From contig NZ_JADEXU010000039.1 in assembly GCF_015206895.1 (NCBI RefSeq), positions 1 to 56,919 on the forward strand: a stretch of 56,919 nt of DNA, in the 5' to 3' direction. Source of the stretch: Nostoc sp. LEGE 12450. GTDB lineage: Bacteria > Cyanobacteriota > Cyanobacteriia > Cyanobacteriales > Nostocaceae. This document shows positions 25,256 through 34,623 of the stretch, in pieces; the first letter of the stretch is position 1; the number at the start of each line of letters is the position of its first letter. The position numbers and the translations under genes were made by a program. The notes below the pieces were generated by a model. The model had not been told where the DNA came from, searched no databases, and saw only the letters and a list, made by a program, of their open reading frames with translations.

Positions 25256-26188
25256 TTAAGTAACAGCAAATACTTTTGCTAACTTCATCGAAATTGGTAG
25301 CAAGATTAGAACGAATAAACCGTAATACAAACCAGCAAAACCAGATGCAACCGTTGCATCTAAGACTATTAGGGATAAAACACCTATTTTCACAGCATTG
25401 TGGATATTTTCGGCTATCGGTTCCCGCGCCGCTTTGATAAAATTAGGCAAGATTCTGATAGCTAATAAAATAGCAAATGGTAAGGCTGCGATCGCTCTAT
25501 ACTCTTCTAATAATCCTAAAGCTAAAACTGCCGTCAGAACTATTGCAATTAGCAGTAATGCGAGTACTCCCGTAATCTTCTTACCACCGTGAACTTCACC
25601 CTGACTAATTGCGGTGATAGCAGCAATATAAAGAACAGGAATTAGTGCTAAATACCAACGTTCTCCAATGATTGCAGGTACAGCACTTACGCCTAATAAT
25701 AAGTTACTGCCACGACACAAACCCATATTTAAAGGGCCAAAAAAAGGATGATGTTTGGCGAGTGAATCATATAGGAGAGACGAGAGAGTGATAAATATAG
25801 CGATCGCAGCACTCAAGGCTGATACTTGAAAAGCAGCTATAATACCGATCGCAAACAGTATACTCCCTAATAAAGCAGCATTTTCACGAGATACGCGACC
25901 ACTAGGAATTGCTCTATTTGGTCGCTCTTTTGCATCTAATTCTGCATCGAAAACATCGTTAAAAACTATACCGCCACCATATAAACCAGTTGTAGCTAAT
26001 AACAACCAAGCTAATGGAATTAGTATGGCAAAACTTGCTTCGCCATTAATTAATTTAGCAAAAATCATCCCAGAGCCAGAAGCAGCAAAACCAAGAAGAA
26101 TATCCGCCCACGCAGTAACAATATTAGCAGGACGCATCAATTCCAGATAACCCCGCCAGCTTTGAAAATTTAAGCTTGCAACATTCAC
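25256..26188 (-). CDS. eboC: UbiA-family prenyltransferase EboC
   Basis: 310-aa integral membrane protein with about eight to nine helices. The first prenyl-diphosphate binding motif is complete: NDVFDAELDAKERPNRAIPS (about 77-96). The second aspartate-rich motif is weak, with GEVHGGKKITG at about 194-204. UbiA enzymes attach prenyl chains to aromatic or other acceptors. In the ebo system it is proposed to make a lipid-linked carrier or metabolite for precursor export, which is inference. It lies between eboB and eboE on the minus strand. Confidence 0.9.
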   Translation of the reverse strand: MNVASLNFQSWRGYLELMRPANIVTAWADILLGFAASGSGMIFAKLINGEASFAILIPLAWLLLATTGLYGGGIVFNDVFDAELDAKERPNRAIPSGRVSRENAALLGSILFAIGIIAAFQVSALSAAIAIFITLSSLLYDSLAKHHPFFGPLNMGLCRGSNLLLGVSAVPAIIGERWYLALIPVLYIAAITAISQGEVHGGKKITGVLALLLIAIVLTAVLALGLLEEYRAIAALPFAILLAIRILPNFIKAAREPIAENIHNAVKIGVLSLIVLDATVASGFAGLYYGLFVLILLPISMKLAKVFAVT

Positions 26189-26275
26189 TTATCTGCCTCC
26201 ATGCCTAGTATTTCTCAAAATAAACCGCATATTAAAAATGAACCAGATATTTATACACTCCCCACTCCCAACTTT

Positions 26276-27211
26276 CTATTCAATCAACACAAAATCTGAA
26301 ACTGATTTGATTCCTGGTTCTTGTCCCCGTAGCACAGAATTACCACTGAACAGCTGACGCTGATCGATAGATTGGGGATTAAGCCAGTCTGACGCTTTCA
26401 TCTGCCCAGTTTGACTGTAAGCTGCTAGGGCATTTTCATAACAAACTGCTCGCACGTGTTCTTCAGGAATGCCCCTATCTAACATCAACTGAGCCGTTTT
26501 TGGGACTGCCAAAGGATCGCTAATACCCCAATCAGCGCTACTATCTACAATGATGCGACGAACGTTATCACGTCCCGCTACGCTATCGCATCCATACTTA
26601 CGGACAACTTCTACCATCCTGGCGTTACCCATCTTCGTTTGTGGGTAAATTGTAAAAGCTGCCCAAAAACCCCGTCCTAATACTTCTTCAACGGTTTCTT
26701 CGTTGTTGTGATCGATAACTACTTGTGAAGGATCTAAGCCATATTCAATACAGCGATCCATACTCCGACTAGCACCCGCCTTTTTATTGCGATGAGGAGT
26801 ATGAATTAGTACCAACGTATCGAGTTCTTTGGCTAATTCTAACTGTTGACAAAAGTACTTATCCTCTGCTTCTGTCATATCGTCATAGCCAATTTCACCA
26901 ATGGCAACAACTCCTTCTTTACACGCATAAAGTGGTAGCAGTTCCATAACTTCAGCTGCTAGCGCTTCATTGTTAGCTTCTTTCGGATTTAGGCCGATTG
27001 TGCAGTAGTGTTGGATGCCAAACTGACTAGCACGAAACCGTTCCCAACCGACAAGACTACTGAAGTAGTCTTTAAATGAGCCAGCGTTGGTTCGAGGTTG
27101 TCCTAACCAAAAGGCCGGTTCAATAACGGCGACAATTCCATATTCCCGCATTACTAAGTAATCGTAAGTAGTACGGGAACACATGTGAATGTGAGGATCG
27201 ATATACATCAT
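26276..27211 (-). CDS. eboB: TatD-like metal-dependent hydrolase EboB
   Basis: 311-aa amidohydrolase-superfamily TIM barrel. The N-terminal metal-binding motif YIDPHIHMCSR is intact, with further ligands in GVVAIGEIGYDD (about 115-126), LVLIHTPHR (about 151-159) and VVIDHNNEETV (about 182-192), and RIIVDSSADWG near 222. It is the TatD-type member of the ebo set. The natural substrate is not known; a phosphotriesterase or cyclic-compound hydrolase role is possible. It starts at an ATG, with a second ATG one codon later. Confidence 0.88.
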   Translation of the reverse strand: MMYIDPHIHMCSRTTYDYLVMREYGIVAVIEPAFWLGQPRTNAGSFKDYFSSLVGWERFRASQFGIQHYCTIGLNPKEANNEALAAEVMELLPLYACKEGVVAIGEIGYDDMTEAEDKYFCQQLELAKELDTLVLIHTPHRNKKAGASRSMDRCIEYGLDPSQVVIDHNNEETVEEVLGRGFWAAFTIYPQTKMGNARMVEVVRKYGCDSVAGRDNVRRIIVDSSADWGISDPLAVPKTAQLMLDRGIPEEHVRAVCYENALAAYSQTGQMKASDWLNPQSIDQRQLFSGNSVLRGQEPGIKSVSDFVLIE

Positions 27212-27280
27212 GGTTTTAATAATTGGGCATTGGGCATTGGGTATGGGGCATTTTTCTTGTCCTCTTCGTCTCCCTTGTAA

Positions 27281-27300
27281 AGACGCGATTAATCGCGTTT
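27281..27300. repeat. Palindrome of the ACGCGATTAATCGCGT family
   Basis: ACGCGATTAATCGCGT is a perfect 16-bp palindrome, related to copies at about 14602 and 45220. It lies between eboA and eboB. Confidence 0.75.
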
Positions 27301-27308
27301 CTCCCCAC

Positions 27309-28196
27309 TCACTTGCGGCTAAAACTGTTCCAAGTCAGATTACCTTGTTGGATGGATGACTGTAAATCTGGGTAGCGAGAAAGTAATGCTTGCGCTTGGG
27401 GTAAAGGAGACTCAGCACAAGCTAACGCTGCGGCTTCTTGTTCGGCTGTATCGCCATTAGCCAGTACTTTTTCCAAATCTGTAACGATCGCACTATCCGC
27501 AAACCGCCCTACAGGTCGCCAAAGTTCTGGCGTAACTGAGCGTTTAGCTGCCCAACGTTCATGGGCATAGTCTGCTAACATCTTCGCCAATTCTGGGTTA
27601 GCACGTTGGTCTAGTCCCCAAATTAGATGCAAAGGACTGCCGACAAATACAGCCTTCAGTACCATCTGATTCCAAGCAGCATTGTCTAAATAATTTGCTG
27701 GATAAGGGTTACGTAGTGCTATGGCTTGGAATACATTACTCATATTGCTGCGAATTCCCTCAGCAGCACGGTGGCGATGTAACTCTGGATGTGGTAGTAG
27801 CGGTAAACTTTGATAAAGAGCAACTAACTCCCCCATATCGGCAGTGGAGAAGACTTGATCGAGCGTTGGCGTAGCCTCTCCAAAGGAGACTCGCACATAC
27901 CCCTGGGCATCATCGTGGGGCAAAGCTAGAAGCAAGAGTGTGCGACCTGCTTGATCTACACTCCAATTACCAGGATACCAACCGGGAATCACATCTTCTG
28001 CTGCTTCCAAGTCCTGGAATGTTAGCTGCAAATCCTGTTTACCTAGATAACGCGGTACAGCACTAAATGCCGTGAAAAAAACTCTTTCAGCAGCGCCGCT
28101 AGAAATTTGTGCCTGCTTCTGCTCCAGCCAAGCAAAAGCTTTCTCTGAAACAGACTTTAACAGCCAGTGATGCAGTAACTTGTTTACTTTACTCAT
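27309..28196 (-). CDS. eboA: EboA domain-containing protein
   Basis: About 295 aa from ATG 28196 (MSKVNKLLHHWLL). A GTG at 28256 would add 20 residues. Neither has a good ribosome site. All-helical soluble protein, with a stretch typical of EboA around VIPGWYPGNWSVDQAGRTLL and a conserved SPLHLIWGLDQRANPELAK near the middle. It is the first gene of the eboA-B-C-E-F run. Oddity: residues RVSFGEATPTLDQ, around 27864-27889, are encoded by a sequence matching a common Nostoc repeat (CGTTGGCGTAGCCTCTCCAA), inserted or preserved in frame. Function within precursor export is not defined. Confidence 0.85.
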   Translation of the reverse strand: MSKVNKLLHHWLLKSVSEKAFAWLEQKQAQISSGAAERVFFTAFSAVPRYLGKQDLQLTFQDLEAAEDVIPGWYPGNWSVDQAGRTLLLLALPHDDAQGYVRVSFGEATPTLDQVFSTADMGELVALYQSLPLLPHPELHRHRAAEGIRSNMSNVFQAIALRNPYPANYLDNAAWNQMVLKAVFVGSPLHLIWGLDQRANPELAKMLADYAHERWAAKRSVTPELWRPVGRFADSAIVTDLEKVLANGDTAEQEAAALACAESPLPQAQALLSRYPDLQSSIQQGNLTWNSFSRK

Positions 28197-28256
28197 GATG
28201 AATTTCAGGAGAAGTTGCCCAACTTTTTTGTGACAACTAAGTATAAAATCTACCAC

Positions 28257-28671
28257 TAAACTTGATACTTTGTGTTTAAAACAGCTAATAATATACTACT
28301 GAGTTCGTAACTTTACTGAATCTATAAAATTTTCCCGATTTTGGAGAAGATATTGTAAAGATGGTATTTTAATTAGATAAACTCTAGAATTAACTTACGG
28401 AAAAAAATTAAAATCTTATCTAAATAAGAATATCCATTGCTAACTTCAGATATAAACGATAGGCATCAATAAAAATGTAAATTAATGTTATTGTCAACTT
28501 TTTAGACCAGGATAACTACGCTTGGAAATTATGATTAATTTAATATTTTTAACTGTTTAATAAATCCTTTAAATGCTGAATTGTTTGATAATTTACTATC
28601 TTAAAATTAGTCTCAATTGTAATTGCATTAGTGCATATATTCACAGGTACTAAAAAATAATAATACTTTAA
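28257..28671. other. Divergent eboA/eboD promoter region
   Basis: This 415-bp, very AT-rich gap separates eboA (minus) from eboD (plus) and must hold both promoters. I see no gene, long palindrome or clear TTGACA/TATAAT pair. A minus-strand frame overlapping the start of eboD is a shadow. Confidence 0.5.
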
Positions 28672-29874
28672 ATGGCTATTAAACAAAAAACCGCTCTTAA
28701 TCTGCAACCAATTAACCAATGTGTCCGCGTTACCTTCAACTATGATGTTCACTTCACGAGAGGTCTATTTCAGTTAGATAATCCTTTATTTGCACAAGTG
28801 ATTGCCGCAGATGGGGAAACAACCCCAAAGCAAATACTAGCAGTTGTAGATGGAGGATTTTTACAGTACCAAGATGGCTTACTAAAAAAATTATCAGTCT
28901 ATGCTCAGTATTATGAAGATGTACTAACACTGAGCGGTGAGCCGATAGTAGTTCTTGGTGGAGAAAGAGTTAAGAACGATTCTAGATTTATAGAGCAAAT
29001 TCATCAGCGAATCAATGCAGCTGGATTGTGCCGTCACTCCTACGTTTTAGCAATTGGAGGTGGAGCCGTCCTAGATATGGTGGGATATGCAGCAACAACG
29101 GCTCATCGAGGAATTCGGCTGCTACGAGTACCGACAACAGTATTAGGACAAAACGATTCGGGTGTAGGGGTAAAAAACGGAATCAATGCTTTCGGCAAGA
29201 AAAACTTTTTGGGTACATTCATGCCGCCTTATGCTGTCTTAAATGACTTTGATTTTCTGACTAGCCTTGACGATCGAGATTGGCGATCGGGTATTGCAGA
29301 AGCGGTGAAAGTAGCGCTGATTAAAGATGCAGATTTCTTCGATTTCATTATGACTAATGCCGATAAATTGGCTAATCGGGATATGGACATAATGGAAAGA
29401 TTGATCTATCGCTGTTCGCAGTTGCATTTAGAGCATATTGCTGGTGGCGGCGATCCATTTGAAATGGGTTCATCGCGTCCTTTGGATTTTGGACACTGGG
29501 CTGCTCATAAACTAGAGCATTTAACTAATTACAGTTTACGTCACGGTGAAGCTGTGGCGATCGGTATTGCTTTGGATACGACCTATTCATATTTAACAGG
29601 TCAACTTTTGAAATCTGAGTGGCAAAGTGTTCTACATACACTCAATAAGTTGGGGTTTACATTGTATGTATCGGCACTTACAGAGCAATTAGATCAACTA
29701 GACCATCCCGATTGTCTATTTAGGGGGCTTACCGAGTTCCGCGAACACTTGGGAGGAAATTTGACAATCACTCTTCTAGAAGGGATTGGGCAGGGAATAG
29801 AAGTCCACCAGGTGGATTTGTCTTTGTATAGAGATGCTATTTTGATGCTGCAAGATTGGCAACTCTCGCATTGA
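28672..29874 (+). CDS. eboD: EboD, 3-dehydroquinate synthase-like sugar phosphate cyclase
   Basis: 400 aa of the DHQS/sugar phosphate cyclase superfamily: NAD-binding AIGGGAVLDMVGYAA (about 126-140), RVPTTVLGQNDSGVGVKNGI (about 152-171) and metal ligands in FGHWAAHKLEHL (about 273-284) and LRHGEAVAIGIALD (about 289-302). These differ from housekeeping AroB (which has DSSVGGK and FGHTFGHA), so it is a relative with another substrate, possibly near the 2-epi-valiolone/EEVS group. It completes the ebo set, but here it is divergently transcribed from the other five genes rather than within the run. Confidence 0.88.
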   Translation: MAIKQKTALNLQPINQCVRVTFNYDVHFTRGLFQLDNPLFAQVIAADGETTPKQILAVVDGGFLQYQDGLLKKLSVYAQYYEDVLTLSGEPIVVLGGERVKNDSRFIEQIHQRINAAGLCRHSYVLAIGGGAVLDMVGYAATTAHRGIRLLRVPTTVLGQNDSGVGVKNGINAFGKKNFLGTFMPPYAVLNDFDFLTSLDDRDWRSGIAEAVKVALIKDADFFDFIMTNADKLANRDMDIMERLIYRCSQLHLEHIAGGGDPFEMGSSRPLDFGHWAAHKLEHLTNYSLRHGEAVAIGIALDTTYSYLTGQLLKSEWQSVLHTLNKLGFTLYVSALTEQLDQLDHPDCLFRGLTEFREHLGGNLTITLLEGIGQGIEVHQVDLSLYRDAILMLQDWQLSH

Positions 29875-29962
29875 TTCTCCCTCATGGAAGGGAAGTTAGA
29901 GTGGATTGCCATACAAACGAGCGATCGCTAACCAAAATCTTATAGCGATCGCAAGCACAATT

Positions 29963-30187
29963 CTATTCCTGACTTGTTTTCGGTTTGATGTATGCGATCG
30001 CTTGTTTCCAAACGGTGGTTTGCTGACTGTTTTCATCAGCAATACAGATACACTGTGGATCTTGCCATACAACCTTTCCTGTGAGTACATCCTGAGTCAC
30101 CAGCTTTAACTCAACTGGCGTTGTTTGTTTAATCAGGTTTTGGACAAGTCTAATACTGGGTAAAGTGGTGTCAAATTCGGTAAGCAT
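29963..30187 (-). CDS. hfq: Cyanobacterial Hfq-like protein
   Basis: 74 aa from ATG 30187 (MLTEFDTTLPSIRLVQ); the frame stays open upstream, but the family starts here. Sm-fold: QTTPVELKLVTQDVLTGKVV forms Sm1-like strands and KQAIAYIKP the Sm2-like end. Cyanobacterial Hfq lacks the usual RNA-binding residues and in Synechocystis acts through the type IV pilus motor. It lies divergent from dapF, about 69 bases apart, an arrangement I recall from Anabaena. The middle (TGKVVWQDPQCICIADENSQ) fits the family. Confidence 0.9.
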   Translation of the reverse strand: MLTEFDTTLPSIRLVQNLIKQTTPVELKLVTQDVLTGKVVWQDPQCICIADENSQQTTVWKQAIAYIKPKTSQE

Positions 30188-30256
30188 TTTTAGTAAAGAT
30201 GAACCTACAAGGCAAAATAAAGAGTAACTAATCCTTGATAATTCATCCTTGAGAAA

Positions 30257-31096
30257 ATGGCAATCGAATTTACTAAGTATCATGGTCTGGGTAACGATTT
30301 TATTCTGATTGACAATCGCTCGTCATCTTTGCCCGTATTGACTCCAGAGCAAGCCATCCAGTTGTGCGATCGCCATTTTGGTATCGGTGCTGATGGTGTA
30401 ATTTTTGCCCTACCTGGAGAAAACGGCACTGACTACACCATGCGGATTTTTAATTCTGATGGTTCGGAACCAGAAATGTGTGGCAATGGCATTCGCTGTT
30501 TAGCTGGCTTTTTGGCAGATTTAGAAGGTGAATCCCGGAATAAAGACTCATATCGCATTCATACCTTAGCTGGTGTGATGATTCCTCAAATCTTGCCTAA
30601 TGGTCAAGTGAAGGTGGATATGGGTCTACCCAGGTTACTAGCTGGCGAAATTCCTACCACCCTTGCACCTGTTGAAGAAAAAGTAATTTCTCAGCCGTTG
30701 GAGGTGGTGGGGAAAACTTGGGATGTCACTTGTGTAAGTATGGGAAATCCTCACTGCATTACCTTTGTGGAAGATGTAGCAGCAATTGAACTAGAAAGCA
30801 TAGGCCCGAAATTTGAGCATCACCCAGCTTTTCCCCAACGCATAAATACCGAATTTATTCAAGTGGTGCGCCCTGATTATTTGAAAATGCGGGTGTGGGA
30901 ACGGGGTGCTGGGATTACATTAGCTTGTGGGACTGGTGCTTGCGCTTCTTTAGTAGCTGGTGTGTTAACCGGGAAATGCGATCGCACTGCCACTGTAGAA
31001 TTACCTGGTGGCCCCTTGCAAATTGAATGGTCAGAAATCGACCAACGGGTTTACATGACAGGCCCGGCTGAACGAGTCTTCACGGGGAAACTGTAA
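30257..31096 (+). CDS. dapF: Diaminopimelate epimerase
   Basis: 279 aa. Converts LL- to meso-diaminopimelate for lysine and peptidoglycan. The two catalytic cysteines are in [15 protein letters not shown] (about 75-89) and [14 protein letters not shown] (about 227-240). The N-terminal [17 protein letters not shown] is diagnostic. The length is normal. It is divergent from hfq and followed by a hairpin that likely ends the transcript. Confidence 0.96.
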   Translation: MAIEFTKYHGLGNDFILIDNRSSSLPVLTPEQAIQLCDRHFGIGADGVIFALPGENGTDYTMRIFNSDGSEPEMCGNGIRCLAGFLADLEGESRNKDSYRIHTLAGVMIPQILPNGQVKVDMGLPRLLAGEIPTTLAPVEEKVISQPLEVVGKTWDVTCVSMGNPHCITFVEDVAAIELESIGPKFEHHPAFPQRINTEFIQVVRPDYLKMRVWERGAGITLACGTGACASLVAGVLTGKCDRTATVELPGGPLQIEWSEIDQRVYMTGPAERVFTGKL

Positions 31097-31147
31097 CCGA
31101 CTTATCACTGGCATTACGCAAGTATTAGAGTTATTTTGAGGGTTTAT

Positions 31148-31192
31148 AGTAAGGACTTTAGTATTTAGAAAATCAAGACTAAAGTCCTTACT
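31148..31192. terminator. Hairpin between dapF and convergent transporter gene
   Basis: AGTAAGGACTTTAGT (31148-31162) pairs perfectly with ACTAAAGTCCTTACT (31178-31192). The 15-bp stem lies between convergent genes, so it suits a bidirectional terminator. The sequence also resembles a common Nostoc interspersed palindrome. Confidence 0.65.
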
Positions 31193-31201
31193 ACGAAATT
31201 G

Positions 31202-32200
31202 TTAAGATTCACTTTTCTGTAGAGATTGTATGGGGGGATTAACGCTAGATTTGATAGATTCTTTATTAGAAATTGCTAAATATATACCCCCTACAATTAA
31301 TGCCAACCCTAGCAAGTTAAAAATACTCAAGCTTTCCGAGAAAAGTATCCAAGCAAGAATAGCAACAATCACTGGATTGAGTAACAAAAGTAAAGAGATG
31401 AATCCTGAAGAAAACGTTTTCAGGCTGTATACAATTAGCCCATGACCCAAGGATTCGCAAATAGCAGCTAGCGCAAATACTACTAACCACCCTGACAAAG
31501 AAACTGGCAAAGGTTGTTTTTCAAAGATTAGTACTACTGGAACCATTAATGAAGTTGCGATGACACAGCGCCACAGAAGGATAGTAATAATTGAAAACTT
31601 ATTGCGGATTTGCTCGATTAGTAAAAAGTTTGCTGCATAAAATATCGATGAGATTAGGGCAACAGCATCACCTGTAAAATTATTATTAGAGCGTAATAAA
31701 TCTTCAAATCCAACTGCGATCGCGCCGATTATGGCTAATATCAGACCGATGATAAATTTGCGCCCAAAAATCTGATTAAAAAATAGCCATCCTCCTAATG
31801 TAGTAAATAGCGGATTAAGACTACCTAACGCATTAGCATTCGCAGCACCAGTCTGGGTTAGCGCCCAAGTCCAAGATAATCGACCTAGTACATGAACTAG
31901 ACCCACTGCTATTAAAAACGCTATCTCTTTGATTGGATAAGGCTGCTGTGGTAATACAGGTTGATCATCTTTAATCTGAGTCCGTGCTTGGTTAATTCCA
32001 CTCCATAATCCAAAGATAATAGTCGCTATCCATAAACGATTAAAGAATGTAGCAGTAGCGCTCATTTCTCTAAGAGCAATTTTAATCAATATTGCTGTTG
32101 AAGATAAAGCTAATAATGCAATTATTACTATGATTATCGGCAGGATGTTTAAAGTTTTATCAGACTTTTCTGTTGTTAGGATTAATTGATTTTCTACCAT
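31202..32200 (-). CDS. DMT superfamily (EamA) transporter
   Basis: 332 aa with ten predicted membrane helices in two EamA halves, each about 130 residues; the motif GLVHVLGRLSWTWALTQTGA and the later SLGHGLIVYSLKTFSSGF show the internal repeat. Such proteins export metabolites or amino acids; the substrate cannot be told from sequence. The C-terminal cytosolic tail (SNKESIKSSVNPPIQSLQKS) is short. It is convergent with dapF, and upstream of it lies alkA with a repeat fragment (AACCGCCAAGTGCGCCAAGG) in the gap. Confidence 0.85.
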   Translation of the reverse strand: MVENQLILTTEKSDKTLNILPIIIVIIALLALSSTAILIKIALREMSATATFFNRLWIATIIFGLWSGINQARTQIKDDQPVLPQQPYPIKEIAFLIAVGLVHVLGRLSWTWALTQTGAANANALGSLNPLFTTLGGWLFFNQIFGRKFIIGLILAIIGAIAVGFEDLLRSNNNFTGDAVALISSIFYAANFLLIEQIRNKFSIITILLWRCVIATSLMVPVVLIFEKQPLPVSLSGWLVVFALAAICESLGHGLIVYSLKTFSSGFISLLLLLNPVIVAILAWILFSESLSIFNLLGLALIVGGIYLAISNKESIKSSVNPPIQSLQKSES

Positions 32201-32253
32201 TTAGTTTAGATTTATTATACGAACCGCCAAGTGCGCCAAGGGAGAAGGAGCAA

Positions 32254-32892
32254 TTATTTGGGATTACTTAGGTAATAGTGCCATAGAAGTCTTGCCGCAA
32301 CTGCTCGCCACGGTCGCCAGTGCTGTGTCATTGCTTCCAGTTGAACTGGTGTTGGACGTGTCGCCAAGTTTTTGATTTTTTGTAATGCGATCGCGATCGC
32401 TAAATCGCCTTTAGGAAAGACATCAGGACGTTGCAACGCCATGAGTAAATAAATATCAACTGTCCAGTCTCCTATACCTTTAAGATGCTTTAACTCAGTT
32501 CTGATAGTAGTTTCATCCATTCTTTCCAGCTTGCTGAGGTCAAGCTGATCGCTTGCGATCGCATTCGCCAATCCACGACAGTATAGAATCTTTTGCCGGC
32601 TGAATCCAATCCCTCTCAATTGAACATCATCCAATGTCAAAAAATTTTCTGGTGTTAGCGGTACAATAACCCCACATAGACGGTTAAATACAGCCCTCGC
32701 AGCTGCTACGGAAACTTGCTGTTCCAGAATTATGCACAGAAGCGTTGCAAAACCCGGTTCTCTTGACCATATTGGTGGAGGCCCGAGTGTTTCTAAAATC
32801 CGAGCCAAATCGCTGTCAAGATTGGCAAGCACCATTAAACCACGGGTGAGACTTTCTTCAGTCAATGATTCTAGTTCAGGTATTTGAGTCAT
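32254..32892 (-). CDS. alkA: DNA-3-methyladenine glycosylase II (AlkA-like)
   Basis: 212 aa of the HhH-GPD superfamily. The helix-hairpin-helix and catalytic Asp lie in LKGIGDWTVDIYLLMAL (about 134-150). The N-terminal half has WSREPGFATLLCIILEQQVS, the typical core. It removes alkylated bases. The protein lacks the extra N-terminal domain of E. coli AlkA, so it is nearer the short Mag-type enzymes. Its start overlaps the 3' end of ada by 17 bases, so the two form an alkylation-repair operon. Confidence 0.9.
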   Translation of the reverse strand: MTQIPELESLTEESLTRGLMVLANLDSDLARILETLGPPPIWSREPGFATLLCIILEQQVSVAAARAVFNRLCGVIVPLTPENFLTLDDVQLRGIGFSRQKILYCRGLANAIASDQLDLSKLERMDETTIRTELKHLKGIGDWTVDIYLLMALQRPDVFPKGDLAIAIALQKIKNLATRPTPVQLEAMTQHWRPWRAVAARLLWHYYLSNPK

Positions 32893-33961
32893 CTTTGCTC
32901 AATTTCGATTCTTGTACAAGCAGTTTTTGTTTGCGCTCAATCCCCCAACGATAACCACCAAGACTGCCATCACTCCGCAGCACCCGATGACATGGTATGA
33001 TCACCGCGATCGGGTTAGCTCCACAAGCATTTCCCACCGCACGGACTGCTTGGGGTTTGGCAATATCACGAGCAATATCAGTGTAGGTACGAGTTTCGCT
33101 ATAGGGAATTTTTTGTAATACTTGCCAAACCTGTTTCTGAAATGCTGTCCCACGGACATCAAGTGGTAAATCGAGATGTGTTTCATCTCCCGCAATCAAG
33201 TCGAGGATTGCTTGTATCCATTCTTTGTGTATGTGGTCATCACGTATGATGTGCGCTTGGTGAAATTCTTGATTCAAGATGTGTTCGAGTTTGTCTGCTT
33301 CATCACCTAGTTTAACGGCACAAATTCCCTTGTCTGTTGTTGCCACCAGTAAATATCCTAACGGACATGGAGCGATCGCATAGACAATGCTGATTGTTTT
33401 TCCAGCTTGTTGGTAAATTTTTGGTGTCATTCCCAGTTGCTTCGGTGCTTTTTCATAAATTTGACTACTTGAACCATACCCCGTGTCGTAAACTGCATGA
33501 GCAATTTCCTCCCCTGACTGGAGACGCTGCTTTAATCGTTGGCTACGCAGCGCATCTGCATATTGAAAAGGCGATACACCAATTATTTGCTTGAATAGCT
33601 TTTGCAGATAACTAGGACTCATTTCCACCTGAGAGCATAATTCTGAGAGGGTGGGGATGCGATCGCTTTGTGCTTCAATATATCGACATACTGCTAAGAC
33701 TTTCGCTTTGGCTGGATTTGGAACTGTTTCAAATTGTGGCTGACAGCGTTTACAAGGTCGAAAACCTGCGCTTTGAGCCTCTTGTATCGACTGGAAGAAA
33801 CAAACTTGATTGCGATTTGGTCTGCGACTAGGGCAAATAGGTCGGCAATAAATGCCTGTGGAACGAACACCGTAGAAAAACTTGCCCTCAATTGTGGCAT
33901 CTCGATTGAGAACGGCTTTCCAGAGAGTTTCCTCTAAAAATTGTGTCTGTTGTAATTGCAT
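32876..33961 (-). CDS. ada: Ada bifunctional regulator and O6-methylguanine-DNA methyltransferase
   Basis: 361 aa. The N-terminal zinc domain has the four cysteines (C39, C43, C70, C73 in GIYCRPICPSRRP and GFRPCKRCQP). C39 would take methyl groups from phosphotriesters and switch on DNA binding. An AraC-type helix-turn-helix part (about 85-185) includes ELCSQVEMSPSYLQKLFKQI. The C-terminal methyltransferase domain has IPCHRVLRSDGSLGGYRWG with the acceptor cysteine. All domains look intact. It probably autoregulates the ada-alkA pair. Confidence 0.95.
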   Translation of the reverse strand: MQLQQTQFLEETLWKAVLNRDATIEGKFFYGVRSTGIYCRPICPSRRPNRNQVCFFQSIQEAQSAGFRPCKRCQPQFETVPNPAKAKVLAVCRYIEAQSDRIPTLSELCSQVEMSPSYLQKLFKQIIGVSPFQYADALRSQRLKQRLQSGEEIAHAVYDTGYGSSSQIYEKAPKQLGMTPKIYQQAGKTISIVYAIAPCPLGYLLVATTDKGICAVKLGDEADKLEHILNQEFHQAHIIRDDHIHKEWIQAILDLIAGDETHLDLPLDVRGTAFQKQVWQVLQKIPYSETRTYTDIARDIAKPQAVRAVGNACGANPIAVIIPCHRVLRSDGSLGGYRWGIERKQKLLVQESKLSKDDSNT

Positions 33962-34179
33962 TCATGCCACCTCTGCCCTTTCTGTTACGCTATGTACTAA
34001 GCTGCTAACACTAGACTAAGTGGATTGAAAACCACTTTCTATCTGATTGTTGCGATCGAAGTCGGCTTTGTTTACTGCAACTACGGCTAGACGGTGTTTG
34101 GGTGCGTAATTTTCGAGAATAACTTATGAGAATTTAGGATTATTTGGGTAGATGTTTAGCGATCGCTTTTTTGGAGTTT

Positions 34180-34290
34180 TGCTACTTTTTACTGTTCTCG
34201 TGTTTTCAGCTTGGGTAACAGTTCACCATGAATATCTGCTCAAAATGATTCATTCAATATATCTAAAAGTTCTTGAGGAATTTTGAGAGT
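34180..34290 (-). pseudogene. Decayed copy of the hicB 3' half
   Basis: Read on the minus strand, this stretch gives LKIPQELLDILNESF, a stop, ADIHGELLPKLKTREQ, a stop, then KVA. It lines up with FKNAQEVLEMLIESSLADGQ and PLPEPKTLEKSLKVA of the intact hicB at 34383-34601. DNA similarity is plain over about 110 bases, including the terminal TGCTACTTTT. It is a tandem duplicate reduced to a remnant with two stops; the N-terminal half is not visible. Confidence 0.8.
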
Positions 34291-34382
34291 CTGTTTATAC
34301 AGCAATTTTCAAATGAATAGCTGTGTAGCGAATATCTTGAGTGTCAAGCTATGCCTACTGTGGTAAACTACGCACTTTAAAA

Positions 34383-34601
34383 TTATGCTACTTTTAACGA
34401 CTTTTCTAGTGTTTTTGGCTCTGGTAGAGGTTGACCGTCTGCCAAAGATGATTCAATTAGCATTTCTAAAACTTCTTGAGCATTTTTGAAAGCTTCTTCG
34501 TAAGTATCTCCGTGAGTATGACAAAACTCTCCCCATTCAGGAAGACTCACAACAAAACACTCATCTTCATCAGACCACTGAATAATTATTGTATATTTCA
34601 T
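34383..34601 (-). CDS. hicB: HicB-family antitoxin-like protein
   Basis: 72 aa with the HicB/UPF0150 partial RNase H fold: MKYTIIIQWSDEDECFVVSL, then CHTHGDTYEEAFKNAQEVLE and a C-terminal helix. No DNA-binding extension is present. HicB proteins neutralise HicA mRNA interferases, but no hicA is visible beside it, so it is an orphan or acts with a distant partner. It follows the antitoxin-like gene at 34624 within 22 bases of repeat sequence. Confidence 0.82.
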   Translation of the reverse strand: MKYTIIIQWSDEDECFVVSLPEWGEFCHTHGDTYEEAFKNAQEVLEMLIESSLADGQPLPEPKTLEKSLKVA

Positions 34602-34623
34602 TCTTCTGAAACATAATTACAAA

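Noticed and set aside
29239..29427. Minus-strand frame within eboD
   Set aside because: Shadow of the eboD coding sequence with no supporting signal.
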